A stretch of 15,028 nucleotides of DNA from Gammaproteobacteria bacterium (GTDB lineage Bacteria > Pseudomonadota > Gammaproteobacteria > Arenicellales > JAOTYS01). This document shows positions 6,236-13,747 of this stretch, piece after piece. The stretch lies in contig JAOTYS010000064.1 in NCBI GenBank assembly GCA_029861795.1, forward strand, positions 1-15,028. The letters run 5' to 3'. The position numbers were made by a program, and so were the translations under genes. Numbering within the stretch: the stretch's first letter is position 1; each line of letters begins with the position of its first letter. A model generated the notes under the pieces. It saw nothing but the letters and a program-made list of their open reading frames with translations. It had not been told where the DNA came from and ran no database searches.

Positions 6236-8242
6236 ATGAACACCGCCGTTGCAGTTCGCAGTGTGCGTAGCAGCACGCGACCGCACCCTTGGTTGTTGGT
6301 CTGGGGCGCGATGTTGGTGATGGTGCCGGTGCTTTATCTCGGGAAGGACCTGTGGCCGTGGGCACTCGAATATCCACGGGAATGGTACATCCCGTTGCGT
6401 TATTGGATCAGCGACTTCATGAAGTGGTTGATTAACAGTTTTGATCTGGGGCTATTCACATTTAAGGAACTGACGCGGTCAATATCCTGGCTGCTCAATT
6501 GGCCGCTGGTGACCGCTAAGGGTCTGCTTTCATCAGGGTTCAAACTAGTAATAGATGGCGAAGCAATCTCTGTTTTGCCGCGGCTATCCTGGGTCGCACT
6601 CACCGCGGTGATTGCAGTCATTGGCCACTATGTCGGGGGTTGGAGGCTGTCTTTAGTTGCCGGGGCGTGCTTCGGTTACTTGGCGGTGTTCGGTCAATGG
6701 GATAGTGCCATGGTGACCCTCTCCTCGATCGTTATAGCCGTTCCCATTGGTGGGGCCGGGGGATTACTTGTAGGCATCGCGGCGTTTCGCTACCCACGTT
6801 TCAAATCCATCATTACACCTGTACTTGACCTTATGCAGACGGTGCCGGTGTTTGCCTATCTGGTACCTGTGCTCTTTTTGTTTGGATTCGGTGCGGTGGC
6901 AGCCATGATCGCAACTATCATTTTCGCCACACCACCCATGGTTCGTTGCACCATGTTGTCCTTGTCGCTGGTGCCGACAGAGATCGTGGAGTTTGGTCGC
7001 ATGGCGGGTTGTTCGCGCCGACAGCTCTTATGGAAGGTACAAATCCCGTCTGCCAGACCGACACTTATGGTGGGTGTTAATCAGGTGATCATGATGTCGC
7101 TCAACATGGTCATCATCGCTTCCATGATCGGCGCCGGTGGTTTGGGCTTTGACGTATTGTCTTCTTTGAGGCGTTTGCACATCGGCGAGGGCATCGAGGC
7201 GGGACTTGCCATTACTCTGCTGGCGATCGCGCTTGACCGCTTGAGTCAAGCGTTTGCTAATCGCCCTCCACCAGCACACCGCGAGGTGCAGCATAGTTTT
7301 CTACGCCGACATGCGCATCTCACGGTCGCACTGGCCTTCATTGCAATTACCACCGTGCTCGGTTTTTGGTTTGAAGGGCTTCGGAATTTTCCCGAGCACT
7401 TGAGTGTCACCACGGGTACGTTTTGGGGGGATTTGGTCTCGTGGATCAATATCAATTTTTTCGATGAGCTAGAGGCGGTGAAGTCATGGTTGTTGTTAAA
7501 CGCTCTGATTCCAATAAAACGCTTCTTGGTAGAGTTGCCTTGGACCGCCGTAGTAGGCGTTGTCGCGCTGGCTGGCTATCAGCTCGGCGGCCTGCGACTC
7601 GCGATGACAGTGGCGGCGCTCGCGACCTTTTTGGTTGTGACCGGCAATTGGGAGAAGTCGATGACTTCGGTCTACCTTTGCGGTATCTCGGTAATCGTTG
7701 CATCGCTAATAGGTATCCCGGTGGGGATATGGGCGGCACGTCGTGATCGTGTTCATCGAGTGATACAGGTGGTCATCGATACACTGCAAACATTGCCTTC
7801 GTTCGTTTATCTCATCCCCGTGGTTATGCTTTTTCGTGTCGGCGATTTCTCAGCCATGATCGCGGTTGTGGCCTATGCGATTGCACCCGCAGTTCGTTAC
7901 ACCAATCACGGCGTTCGCCAAGTACCTGCATCGCTGATCGAAGCCGCGCGAGCCATGGGGTGCACTCCGCGTCAGATACTTTGGCGCGTACAACTACCTA
8001 TAGCGCTACCCGAGATTATGTTGGGCATCAATCAAACCATTATGATGGCGCTTGCAATGTTGGTCATTACTGCCTTGGTCGGCACCCGCGACCTTGGTCA
8101 AGAAGTCTATATCGCGTTGACTAAGGCAGACACAGGGCGTGGCGTTGTGGCTGGTCTATGTGTAGCCTTTATTGCCATGACCGCCGATAGGCTTATTAAT
8201 GCTTGGAGCAGTCGTAAGAAAAAAGAGCTGGGGATTGATTAG
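6236..8242 (+). CDS. Fused double-domain betaine/proline-type ABC transporter permease
   Basis: The 668-residue inner-membrane protein holds two ProW/OpuAB-like permease domains in one chain. Domain 1 (about 1-340) and domain 2 (about 360-660) share the same order of segments. These are an amphipathic tryptophan-rich N-terminus, hydrophobic helices, the pair 'LDLMQTVPVFAYLVPVLFLF' and 'IDTLQTLPSFVYLIPVVMLF', and an EAA loop. The EAA loops that dock on the ATPase are 'EFGRMAGCSRRQLLWKVQIP' (252-271) and 'EAARAMGCTPRQILWRVQLP' (569-588). Usual family members have one such domain (about 280-350 residues) and form a homodimer; here the dimer is covalent. The start is fixed by an upstream in-frame stop, and its ribosome binding site ('aggggg', about 13 bases away) is poor. 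The substrate should match the OpuAC protein upstream. No gene for the cognate ATPase is in the window. Confidence 0.93.
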   Translation: MNTAVAVRSVRSSTRPHPWLLVWGAMLVMVPVLYLGKDLWPWALEYPREWYIPLRYWISDFMKWLINSFDLGLFTFKELTRSISWLLNWPLVTAKGLLSSGFKLVIDGEAISVLPRLSWVALTAVIAVIGHYVGGWRLSLVAGACFGYLAVFGQWDSAMVTLSSIVIAVPIGGAGGLLVGIAAFRYPRFKSIITPVLDLMQTVPVFAYLVPVLFLFGFGAVAAMIATIIFATPPMVRCTMLSLSLVPTEIVEFGRMAGCSRRQLLWKVQIPSARPTLMVGVNQVIMMSLNMVIIASMIGAGGLGFDVLSSLRRLHIGEGIEAGLAITLLAIALDRLSQAFANRPPPAHREVQHSFLRRHAHLTVALAFIAITTVLGFWFEGLRNFPEHLSVTTGTFWGDLVSWININFFDELEAVKSWLLLNALIPIKRFLVELPWTAVVGVVALAGYQLGGLRLAMTVAALATFLVVTGNWEKSMTSVYLCGISVIVASLIGIPVGIWAARRDRVHRVIQVVIDTLQTLPSFVYLIPVVMLFRVGDFSAMIAVVAYAIAPAVRYTNHGVRQVPASLIEAARAMGCTPRQILWRVQLPIALPEIMLGINQTIMMALAMLVITALVGTRDLGQEVYIALTKADTGRGVVAGLCVAFIAMTADRLINAWSSRKKKELGID

Positions 8243-8328
8243 CGGTTGACTCAAGGCCCGAGATCGAATTTGTGGACAGGCGCTTGTCAATACATCAGCA
8301 TTTAGTTCGCTATCGCGAGGAGTGAACC

Positions 8329-9249
8329 ATGGATCCAAAAGTATCTCAAGCTCTCGCACGCATTGCTCTGCTAAAAGATGTTGCCGAGGAGCGGGTTGAT
8401 TGTGAGCGCTTGGTGGGACTAACCAACCTCGTGTACAAGATCAGCGTCGCCGATGACGCCTATGTCTTGAGAATACCTGGCGAGGGCACCGAGGAATATA
8501 TCGATCGCAAAGTCGAGGCGCACAATGCCCAGGTCGCTGCCGAAGCCGGGGTCTCCGCAGAGGTACTGTTCTCAGGGGAAGATGGATTGATGCTCAGTCG
8601 CTATCTAGACGGATGTGTCACCATGACGCCTGAAACTTTTCGCAGCACACCGGGTGCACCGACACGCGCTGCAATCGCGTTGAAGCGCATGCATAGTTGT
8701 GGTAAGGAGTTCAAATTCAGGTTCGAACTATTCAGTATGATCGACGAATACCTCGGTGTGTTGGAGAAGCTTGGTGCTGAGTTACCGGATGGGTATCACG
8801 ATGTGGTCAAGGAATCGGACACGGTGCGTGAGGCCCTCGCCGCCCATCCCATCAAACTTGCTCCTTGTCATTGTGATCCGCTTTGCGAAAATTTTTTGGA
8901 CAACGGCGAACGCATGTGGGTTGTCGATTGGGAATACTCCGGCATGAACGATCCGATTTGGGATCTGGGGGATGTCTCAGTCGAGGCAGGCTTTGAAGAG
9001 GCTCATGATCGGGAGATGATGCAGGCTTACTGCGGGGGTGACGCACCGCTGGCGACATTCGGACGTATGGTGATCTACAAGGCCATGTGTGATCTTTTGT
9101 GGACCCTATGGGGATTGATCCAGCACGCCAACGACAATCCAGTCGATGATTTTTGGGCTTACGCCATAAACCGGTTTGAACGCTGCAAGGCGTTGATGGG
9201 GCGGGAGGAGTTTAGTTCCCATGTGGCCGCGGTGCGTCTAGGTGGTTAG
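8329..9249 (+). CDS. Choline/ethanolamine kinase-like (APH family) phosphotransferase
   Basis: The 306-residue cytoplasmic protein starts after a good site, 'gaggagtgaaccATG'. It has the aminoglycoside-phosphotransferase/choline-kinase fold. The N-lobe contains 'GLTNLVYKI' and 'AYVLRIPGEGTEEYIDRKVE' (nucleotide side). The catalytic Brenner motif 'PCHCDPLCENF' contains H181, D183 and N188, and 'VVDWEYSGMNDPIWDLGD' contains metal-binding D200. The 'LRIPG..T..YIDR..E' and 'DWEYSGMNDP' strings are typical of LicA/choline-kinase-like members rather than antibiotic kinases. The reaction would be ATP-dependent phosphorylation of a hydroxyl on a small amine such as choline. It lies 86 bp after the amine permease, so trapping of the imported solute by phosphorylation is a reasonable inference. 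The true substrate is not shown. Confidence 0.88.
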   Translation: MDPKVSQALARIALLKDVAEERVDCERLVGLTNLVYKISVADDAYVLRIPGEGTEEYIDRKVEAHNAQVAAEAGVSAEVLFSGEDGLMLSRYLDGCVTMTPETFRSTPGAPTRAAIALKRMHSCGKEFKFRFELFSMIDEYLGVLEKLGAELPDGYHDVVKESDTVREALAAHPIKLAPCHCDPLCENFLDNGERMWVVDWEYSGMNDPIWDLGDVSVEAGFEEAHDREMMQAYCGGDAPLATFGRMVIYKAMCDLLWTLWGLIQHANDNPVDDFWAYAINRFERCKALMGREEFSSHVAAVRLGG

Positions 9250-9302
9250 CGACGGCTGGCGTCCTGGTCGCGGCGGTTCATGTGTGAGGCTAGTGCGTTT
9301 GT

Positions 9303-10058
9303 ATGATTAAAGCGGTTTCTTTTGATCTATGGGATACCGTCATTCACGATGACTCGGACGAGCCTAAGCGAGCAGCGCAAGGCTTGCGCTCAAAGAAAGA
9401 AGAGCGTCGTCATTTAGTATGGGAGGCATTGAATAAAGTCGCGCCAATTGACTACGAAACAGTGCGGCTCGCCTACGATGTTTCCGAGGCCGCGTTTAAT
9501 CACGTGTGGCACGACCAACATGTGACCTGGACCGTCACCGAACGCATCGATGTTGTTCTGAACGGCCTTGGACGCACCCTTCCGCAAGAAACGTATCGCG
9601 AGGTCATCCGCGCGCATGAGGACATGGAGATTACCGTGATGCCCGATCCGATCGAAGGCATCGCAGAGGCATTAGATGATTTGTCTAAACGTTATAAGTT
9701 ATGTGTGGTCTCAGATGCGATCGTGTCTCCCGGTCGTTGCTTGCGACAGTGGTTGGAGCTGAACGGATTGAAGAAATACTTCTCCGGGTATGCGTTCTCC
9801 GACGAGGTAGGGTATTCAAAGCCTCATCGAGACATGTTTGCGTCTGTAGCACAACAGCTAAGTGTTAATATGGATGAGATGGTTCATGTGGGCGATCGCG
9901 ACCACAATGACATCAAAGGCCCACAGGAGTTGGGAATGAAGGCGATTTTGTTCACTGGGACACGCGATAACGACAAAGCCACCACTTCGGCGAACGCGAT
10001 TTGTGAAGATCACAAAGAGCTTCCGGCCATTGTCGACGGTTTGGCGCAAGATTCGTAA
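9303..10058 (+). CDS. HAD-superfamily hydrolase
   Basis: The 251-residue cytoplasmic protein has all four HAD motifs. Motif I is 'SFDLWDTVI' with nucleophile D8 and acid/base D11. Motif II is 'CVVSDA' with S137. Motif III is K173 in 'YSKPHRDMF'. Motif IV is 'HVGDRDHNDIKG' with D198 and D203. The helical insert between residues about 18 and 110 is a C1 cap, as in phosphoglycolate-phosphatase and haloacid-dehalogenase-like members. The usual reaction is hydrolysis of a phosphate monoester on a small metabolite. It follows the choline-kinase-like gene by 53 bp. A kinase next to a phosphatase could act on the same pathway, but the substrate is not shown. A weak 'gagg' precedes the start at 9303. 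Confidence 0.9.
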   Translation: MIKAVSFDLWDTVIHDDSDEPKRAAQGLRSKKEERRHLVWEALNKVAPIDYETVRLAYDVSEAAFNHVWHDQHVTWTVTERIDVVLNGLGRTLPQETYREVIRAHEDMEITVMPDPIEGIAEALDDLSKRYKLCVVSDAIVSPGRCLRQWLELNGLKKYFSGYAFSDEVGYSKPHRDMFASVAQQLSVNMDEMVHVGDRDHNDIKGPQELGMKAILFTGTRDNDKATTSANAICEDHKELPAIVDGLAQDS

Positions 10059-10242
10059 ACCCGGTTGCTATCCTCCAACTTGGTGAAGAGTTGCTTGCGT
10101 GATACAGTTTATCGTTTGTACGACAAAGCGTTCGGCTTGTCGGATGTTTATCCATTATCGGCCCATTACCAGCCTGTCCCTATGGGCTACCCATCAATAA
10201 GATGATTAAAACTAACTCCCCAATTCTGAACAGCTAAAGATA

Positions 10243-11100
10243 ATGGGCTTAGAACCACGTTTCCTGGTCATTGATGGGTACCGTAAGCAAGGGCGCGAAG
10301 AACTGGCCGCGGGCGGGGCGACCCCCGCGGGCGAGCTGTACGCTAAGGTACTAAAGAAATGTCGCCCTGGTTGTGTCGTCGACGTAATTTATCCGGCCGA
10401 TCCTGGGGTCCGCCTACCTATGGGCGCAGAGCTAAGCTCGTATGATGGACTCGCCTGGACCGGTTCAAGTCTTACTGTTTATCGCGACGAGCCAGCAGTG
10501 ACTGCGCAAATAGAACTTGCCAGGGCTGCGTTTGATGTACATGTCCCCAGCTTTGGCAGTTGTTGGGCTGCACAGATTGCTGTAGTGGCCGCAGGCGGGA
10601 TGTGTGCCTCCAATCCACGCGGCCGGGAAATGGGAATCGCGCGCAAGATCTCGTTGACTCCAGAAGGACGTTCTCACCCGTTATATACAGGCAAAGCATC
10701 GGTGTTCGATTCATTCGCCAGCCACGAAGACGAGGTCACTCACTTGCCGCCGGGGGCCGTTTGTCTCGCATTCAATGCGTTTTCCACAATCCAAGCTGTA
10801 AGCGTGACCCACAACGGCGGCACCTGCTGGGCGGTTCAGTATCATCCCGAGTACGATTTACACGAGCTTGCGAGACTGATTTACTGCCGCATAGACAGAT
10901 TGGTAAAGCTTGGATTTTTCGCAGACCGCGAAGCCGCAGAAGAATGTGTGTCGAAGCTTGAAGTTTTGCATCAGGATCCCGGTCGTAAAGACATCGCGTG
11001 GTTATTGGGGATTGATGACGATGTGATTAATGAGGATGTGCGACTGGTTGAGTTGAGAAACTGGATCGAACAACTAGTCCTTCCCAATATGCGTCGTTGA
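10243..11100 (+). CDS. Class I glutamine amidotransferase-like protein
   Basis: The 285-residue cytoplasmic protein has the GATase1 triad: C107 in 'PSFGSCWAAQIAV', and H201 with E203 in 'WAVQYHPEY'. Stretches 'YDGLAWTGSSLTVYRDEP' and 'FDSFASHEDEV' are also typical. Family members hydrolyse glutamine or a gamma-glutamyl amide. There is no synthetase domain, so it is either a stand-alone hydrolase or a partner of another protein. The nucleophile elbow is GSCWA where the usual pattern is GxCxG, so the second glycine is an alanine (A109). A C-terminal extension after the triad (about 215-285) is helical and not assigned. It stands 184 bp after the HAD gene, and the ribosome binding site is weak. 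In this locus a gamma-glutamyl-type hydrolysis of an amine conjugate would fit, but this is inference. Confidence 0.85.
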   Translation: MGLEPRFLVIDGYRKQGREELAAGGATPAGELYAKVLKKCRPGCVVDVIYPADPGVRLPMGAELSSYDGLAWTGSSLTVYRDEPAVTAQIELARAAFDVHVPSFGSCWAAQIAVVAAGGMCASNPRGREMGIARKISLTPEGRSHPLYTGKASVFDSFASHEDEVTHLPPGAVCLAFNAFSTIQAVSVTHNGGTCWAVQYHPEYDLHELARLIYCRIDRLVKLGFFADREAAEECVSKLEVLHQDPGRKDIAWLLGIDDDVINEDVRLVELRNWIEQLVLPNMRR

Positions 11101-11184
11101 GGCGCGCCAGTCGATCCGGGCTGCTCCGGGCACGGATCAAGAATCTCCAAATACGCATTCCGCCGATAACATTGAAGCACGCCG

Positions 11185-12378
11185 ATGCCAGTCAAGCGCA
11201 TCATAACTAAAGGAAAAGTCCCGGTAAAAATATTTACCGATGAGATTGAGCAGTCGGCATACAAACAGCTACAAAATATTGCCGAGTTGCCGTTTATTCA
11301 TCACCATGTAGCGGCCATGCCCGACGTGCATACCGGTATAGGTGCGACCGTCGGGGCTGTCATCCCCACCAAGGGGGCGATTATCCCGGCAGCGGTGGGT
11401 GTGGATATTGGTTGTGGCATGAACGCGGTGCGCTTGTCTCTGAAGGCATCGGAGCTGCCTGATAATCTCAAGCGTATCCGATCTCACATTGAAGCCGTTG
11501 TTCCTGTGGGTTTCGATATGCATAAATCCGACCGAGCTCGACAATCCACGGTTAAGACACTGTCTTCTGGGTTAAATCTCGTTCTGGATAAGCACCCCAA
11601 GATAGCGAAGCAGAAAAAGCCTTATCAAGTGTGGATAAGACAGCTCGGCACCTTGGGCGGTGGCAATCACTTCATCGAATTGTGTTTGGATGAAAATCAA
11701 GACGTGTGGGTGATGTTGCACTCGGGCAGTCGGGGTATAGGTAACGCGATTGGGCGTTACTTTATCGCTCTGGCCAAACGGGATATGGAGCGGCATCAGG
11801 TGCGACTGCCAGACAAAGATCTCGCGTATTTCGCCGAAGGGGCCGAGCATTTTGACGAATATGTCGCGGCGGTGAATTGGGCACAGGAGTATGCCATGTG
11901 GAACAGGCGAGAGATGATGCGGTTTATCGTCGATGCGTTGAGTTGCGAGCTGGCTCGCTTCAAGGTAACAAAGGAAGCGATTAACTGCCACCACAACTAC
12001 GTAACTGTGGAGTCTCACTACGGGGAACAAGTCTTTGTCACACGCAAAGGTGCTATTCGCGCAGGCCTAGGAGAATTAGGGATCATCCCTGGAAGCATGG
12101 GAGCGAAGTCGTATATCGTGCGGGGTCTGGGCAATAAGACATCGTTTGCGTCCTGCGCCCACGGCGCAGGACGCAGGATGAGTCGCACTCAAGCGAAACG
12201 TCGGTTTGGGGTAGAGGACCTGGAACACCAGACCTCGGGAGTGGAATGTCGCAAAGACAAATCGGTAATCGATGAGATTCCCAGCGCTTATAAAGATATC
12301 GACACAGTGATGGCCGACCAGAGCGATTTGGTCGATGTGGTGCACACGCTAAAGCAAATCGTATGCGTAAAGGGATAG
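11185..12378 (+). CDS. rtcB: RNA-splicing ligase RtcB
   Basis: The 397-residue protein is a full-length RtcB, near the family's usual 400-480 residues. It joins RNA 2',3'-cyclic phosphate (or 3'-phosphate) ends to 5'-OH ends, using GTP and Mn2+. Metal ligands and active-site residues are visible: D74 and C77 in 'GVDIGCGM', H162 in 'GGGNHFIE', H179 in 'LHSGSRG', H269/H270 in 'INCHHNYV'. The histidine that carries GMP is H326 in 'SCAHGAGRRMSRTQA'. All key residues appear intact. No rtcA, archease or rtcR is in the window. It lies 84 bp after the amidotransferase gene and 60 bp before the FAD oxidoreductase, an odd place among metabolic genes. The family identity is certain; its link to the neighbours is not. 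Confidence 0.96.
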   Translation: MPVKRIITKGKVPVKIFTDEIEQSAYKQLQNIAELPFIHHHVAAMPDVHTGIGATVGAVIPTKGAIIPAAVGVDIGCGMNAVRLSLKASELPDNLKRIRSHIEAVVPVGFDMHKSDRARQSTVKTLSSGLNLVLDKHPKIAKQKKPYQVWIRQLGTLGGGNHFIELCLDENQDVWVMLHSGSRGIGNAIGRYFIALAKRDMERHQVRLPDKDLAYFAEGAEHFDEYVAAVNWAQEYAMWNRREMMRFIVDALSCELARFKVTKEAINCHHNYVTVESHYGEQVFVTRKGAIRAGLGELGIIPGSMGAKSYIVRGLGNKTSFASCAHGAGRRMSRTQAKRRFGVEDLEHQTSGVECRKDKSVIDEIPSAYKDIDTVMADQSDLVDVVHTLKQIVCVKG

Positions 12379-12389
12379 GAGTTCTGAAA

Positions 12390-12407
12390 GCGCAATCATG
12401 ATTGTGC
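12390..12407. promoter_or_regulatory. 18-bp palindrome before the FAD oxidoreductase gene (possible operator)
   Basis: Positions 12390-12398 'gcgcaatca' and 12399-12407 'tgattgtgc' are inverse complements except at one position, with no spacer. It lies in the 60-bp gap after rtcB, about 30 bases before the GTG start of the oxidoreductase. A gapless dyad is more typical of a protein-binding site than of an RNA hairpin, and no T-run follows. The position suits a repressor operator. No regulator gene is in the window. Confidence 0.4.
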
Positions 12408-12438
12408 GATGTGCCTTGCTACACAGGTCCGGTGAGCC

Positions 12439-13617
12439 GTGACAAAAACCTATGACGTAGTCGTCGTTGGCGGTGGGGTGATAGGCAGCTCCGTCGCCTA
12501 CTTCCTCGCTGCAGAGCCGTCGTTCGACGGCTCTATTGTGGTGGTGGAAAAAGATCCGACGTATACAAGTTGCTCCACCACGCTGTCGGCAGGAAGCGTT
12601 CGTCAACAGTTTTCCACGGTGGAAAACATCGAGATGTCGAAGTTCGGTTCTTACTTTATCCGCCATATCGATGAGTTTCTTGCGGTCGATGGTGAAGTCG
12701 CAGATGTTCAGTTCGTGGAGCAGGGGTATTTGTTCTTGGTAACAGGGCGTGGTCTTTCTGTGTTGAAGGAAAACGTAGCATTGCAACGCTCGCTCGGTGT
12801 GGATGTGGCGCTGCTATCCGTTTATGAGCTAGGTTCACGTTTCCCGTGGTTGCGGTGTGACGATCTGTGCGCTGGTTCTCTGGGCCTAACTGGCGAAGGG
12901 TGGTTTGACCCCTACACCTTGTTGATGGCGTTGAAAAAGAAAGCGCAATCCCTGGGCGTCACCTTTTTGCACGATGAAGTGACGGCGTTAAGACTTAACG
13001 GGAGTCGGATCATGGATGTAACTCTTAGGTCGGCGGGCACAGTGGGTTGTTCGGCCGTGGTGAATGCGGCGGGACCTGGAGCTCGGGCGGTGGCGCAGAT
13101 GGCATCGGTGGATCTACCGGTGAGGTCGCGTAAGCGATTTGTATATGTGATCGATTGTCGTGAAACCATAGCAAATTGTCCGATGGTCATCGATCCCAGC
13201 GGTGTTTATGTTCGCCCCGAAGGCAATCAGTTTATCTGTGGCGTATCGCCACCGGAGCACAATGACCCGGATTGTTTTGATTTCGAGGTAGATCACAGCT
13301 TATTCGAGGATATCGTTTGGCCAACGCTTGCCAACAGAGTTCCGGCTTTCGAGGCGATTAAGCTAACCAACGCTTGGGCCGGACATTATGAGTACAATAC
13401 GCTCGATCAGAACGCGATCATCGGCGCACCCGCTGGGGTGGGTAACCTGTTCCTTGCCAATGGCTTCAGTGGGCACGGTCTGCAGCAATCACCGGCGGTT
13501 GGCCGAGCCATTAGTGAATCGATCACTTTTGGTGAATATCGCACCCTTGATTTATCCCGTTTTGGTTATGAGCGAGTGGTAACAAATAGTCCTATCAAGG
13601 AATTGAATGTAGTTTAG
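12439..13617 (+). CDS. FAD-dependent oxidoreductase, DAO family (FOXRED1-like)
   Basis: The 392-residue protein starts at GTG 12439, directly at the FAD-binding strand. It has the Rossmann motif 'VVVVGGGVIGSSVAYFLA' (G11, G13, G16) with E37 for the ribose. 'SAGSVRQQFSTVENIEMS' (about 50-67) and the C-terminal 'NGFSGHGLQQSPAVGRAISE' are close to the FOXRED1 / dimethylglycine-dehydrogenase-like branch of the DAO family. The tail '...ELNVV' is also as in FOXRED1-like proteins. Relatives oxidise secondary or tertiary amines such as sarcosine or dimethylglycine. The protein has a single DAO domain with no folate-binding domain, so it resembles a sarcosine-oxidase-size enzyme. Placed at the end of the amine locus, it is the best candidate for the step that oxidises the imported amine or its product. 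Confidence 0.9.
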   Translation: MTKTYDVVVVGGGVIGSSVAYFLAAEPSFDGSIVVVEKDPTYTSCSTTLSAGSVRQQFSTVENIEMSKFGSYFIRHIDEFLAVDGEVADVQFVEQGYLFLVTGRGLSVLKENVALQRSLGVDVALLSVYELGSRFPWLRCDDLCAGSLGLTGEGWFDPYTLLMALKKKAQSLGVTFLHDEVTALRLNGSRIMDVTLRSAGTVGCSAVVNAAGPGARAVAQMASVDLPVRSRKRFVYVIDCRETIANCPMVIDPSGVYVRPEGNQFICGVSPPEHNDPDCFDFEVDHSLFEDIVWPTLANRVPAFEAIKLTNAWAGHYEYNTLDQNAIIGAPAGVGNLFLANGFSGHGLQQSPAVGRAISESITFGEYRTLDLSRFGYERVVTNSPIKELNVV

Positions 13618-13658
13618 GGGCGGACACACACTTAAATTCTGTGAACGAGGTTTTCAGT

Positions 13659-13727
13659 ATGTCGATGCGACTCAAGGTGAGGGTTGCGAACTACCTGGCT
13701 AGCTTGTGTGGTGCCATTCGTTTCTAG
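13659..13727 (+). CDS. Possible 22-residue leader-type small ORF
   Basis: An ATG at 13659, seven bases after 'cgagg', opens 22 codons ending in TAG. The product is short, basic and partly hydrophobic ('MSMRLKVRVANYLASLCGAI'). It sits in the 130-bp gap before the STAS-MlaE gene and ends 20 bases before its start. It could be a translated leader or chance. Nothing beyond the ribosome binding site supports it. Confidence 0.15.
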   Translation: MSMRLKVRVANYLASLCGAIRF

Positions 13728-13747
13728 AGTTGTCGCGAACTTGACCC

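Noticed and set aside
8329..9249. Possible aminoglycoside resistance kinase
   Set aside because: The fold is shared, but the conserved strings around 'LRIPG' and 'DWEYSGMNDP' fit choline-kinase/LicA-like enzymes and the neighbours concern amine transport.
10121..10142. Hairpin 'cgacaaagc-gttcg-gcttgtcg' about 60 bases after the HAD gene
   Set aside because: The stem has a bulged A and no T-run follows, so I do not call it a terminator.
11113..11138. Inverted repeat 'gatccg' ... 'cggatc' between the amidotransferase gene and rtcB
   Set aside because: Six-base arms with a 14-base loop and no T-run are too weak to call a terminator or operator.
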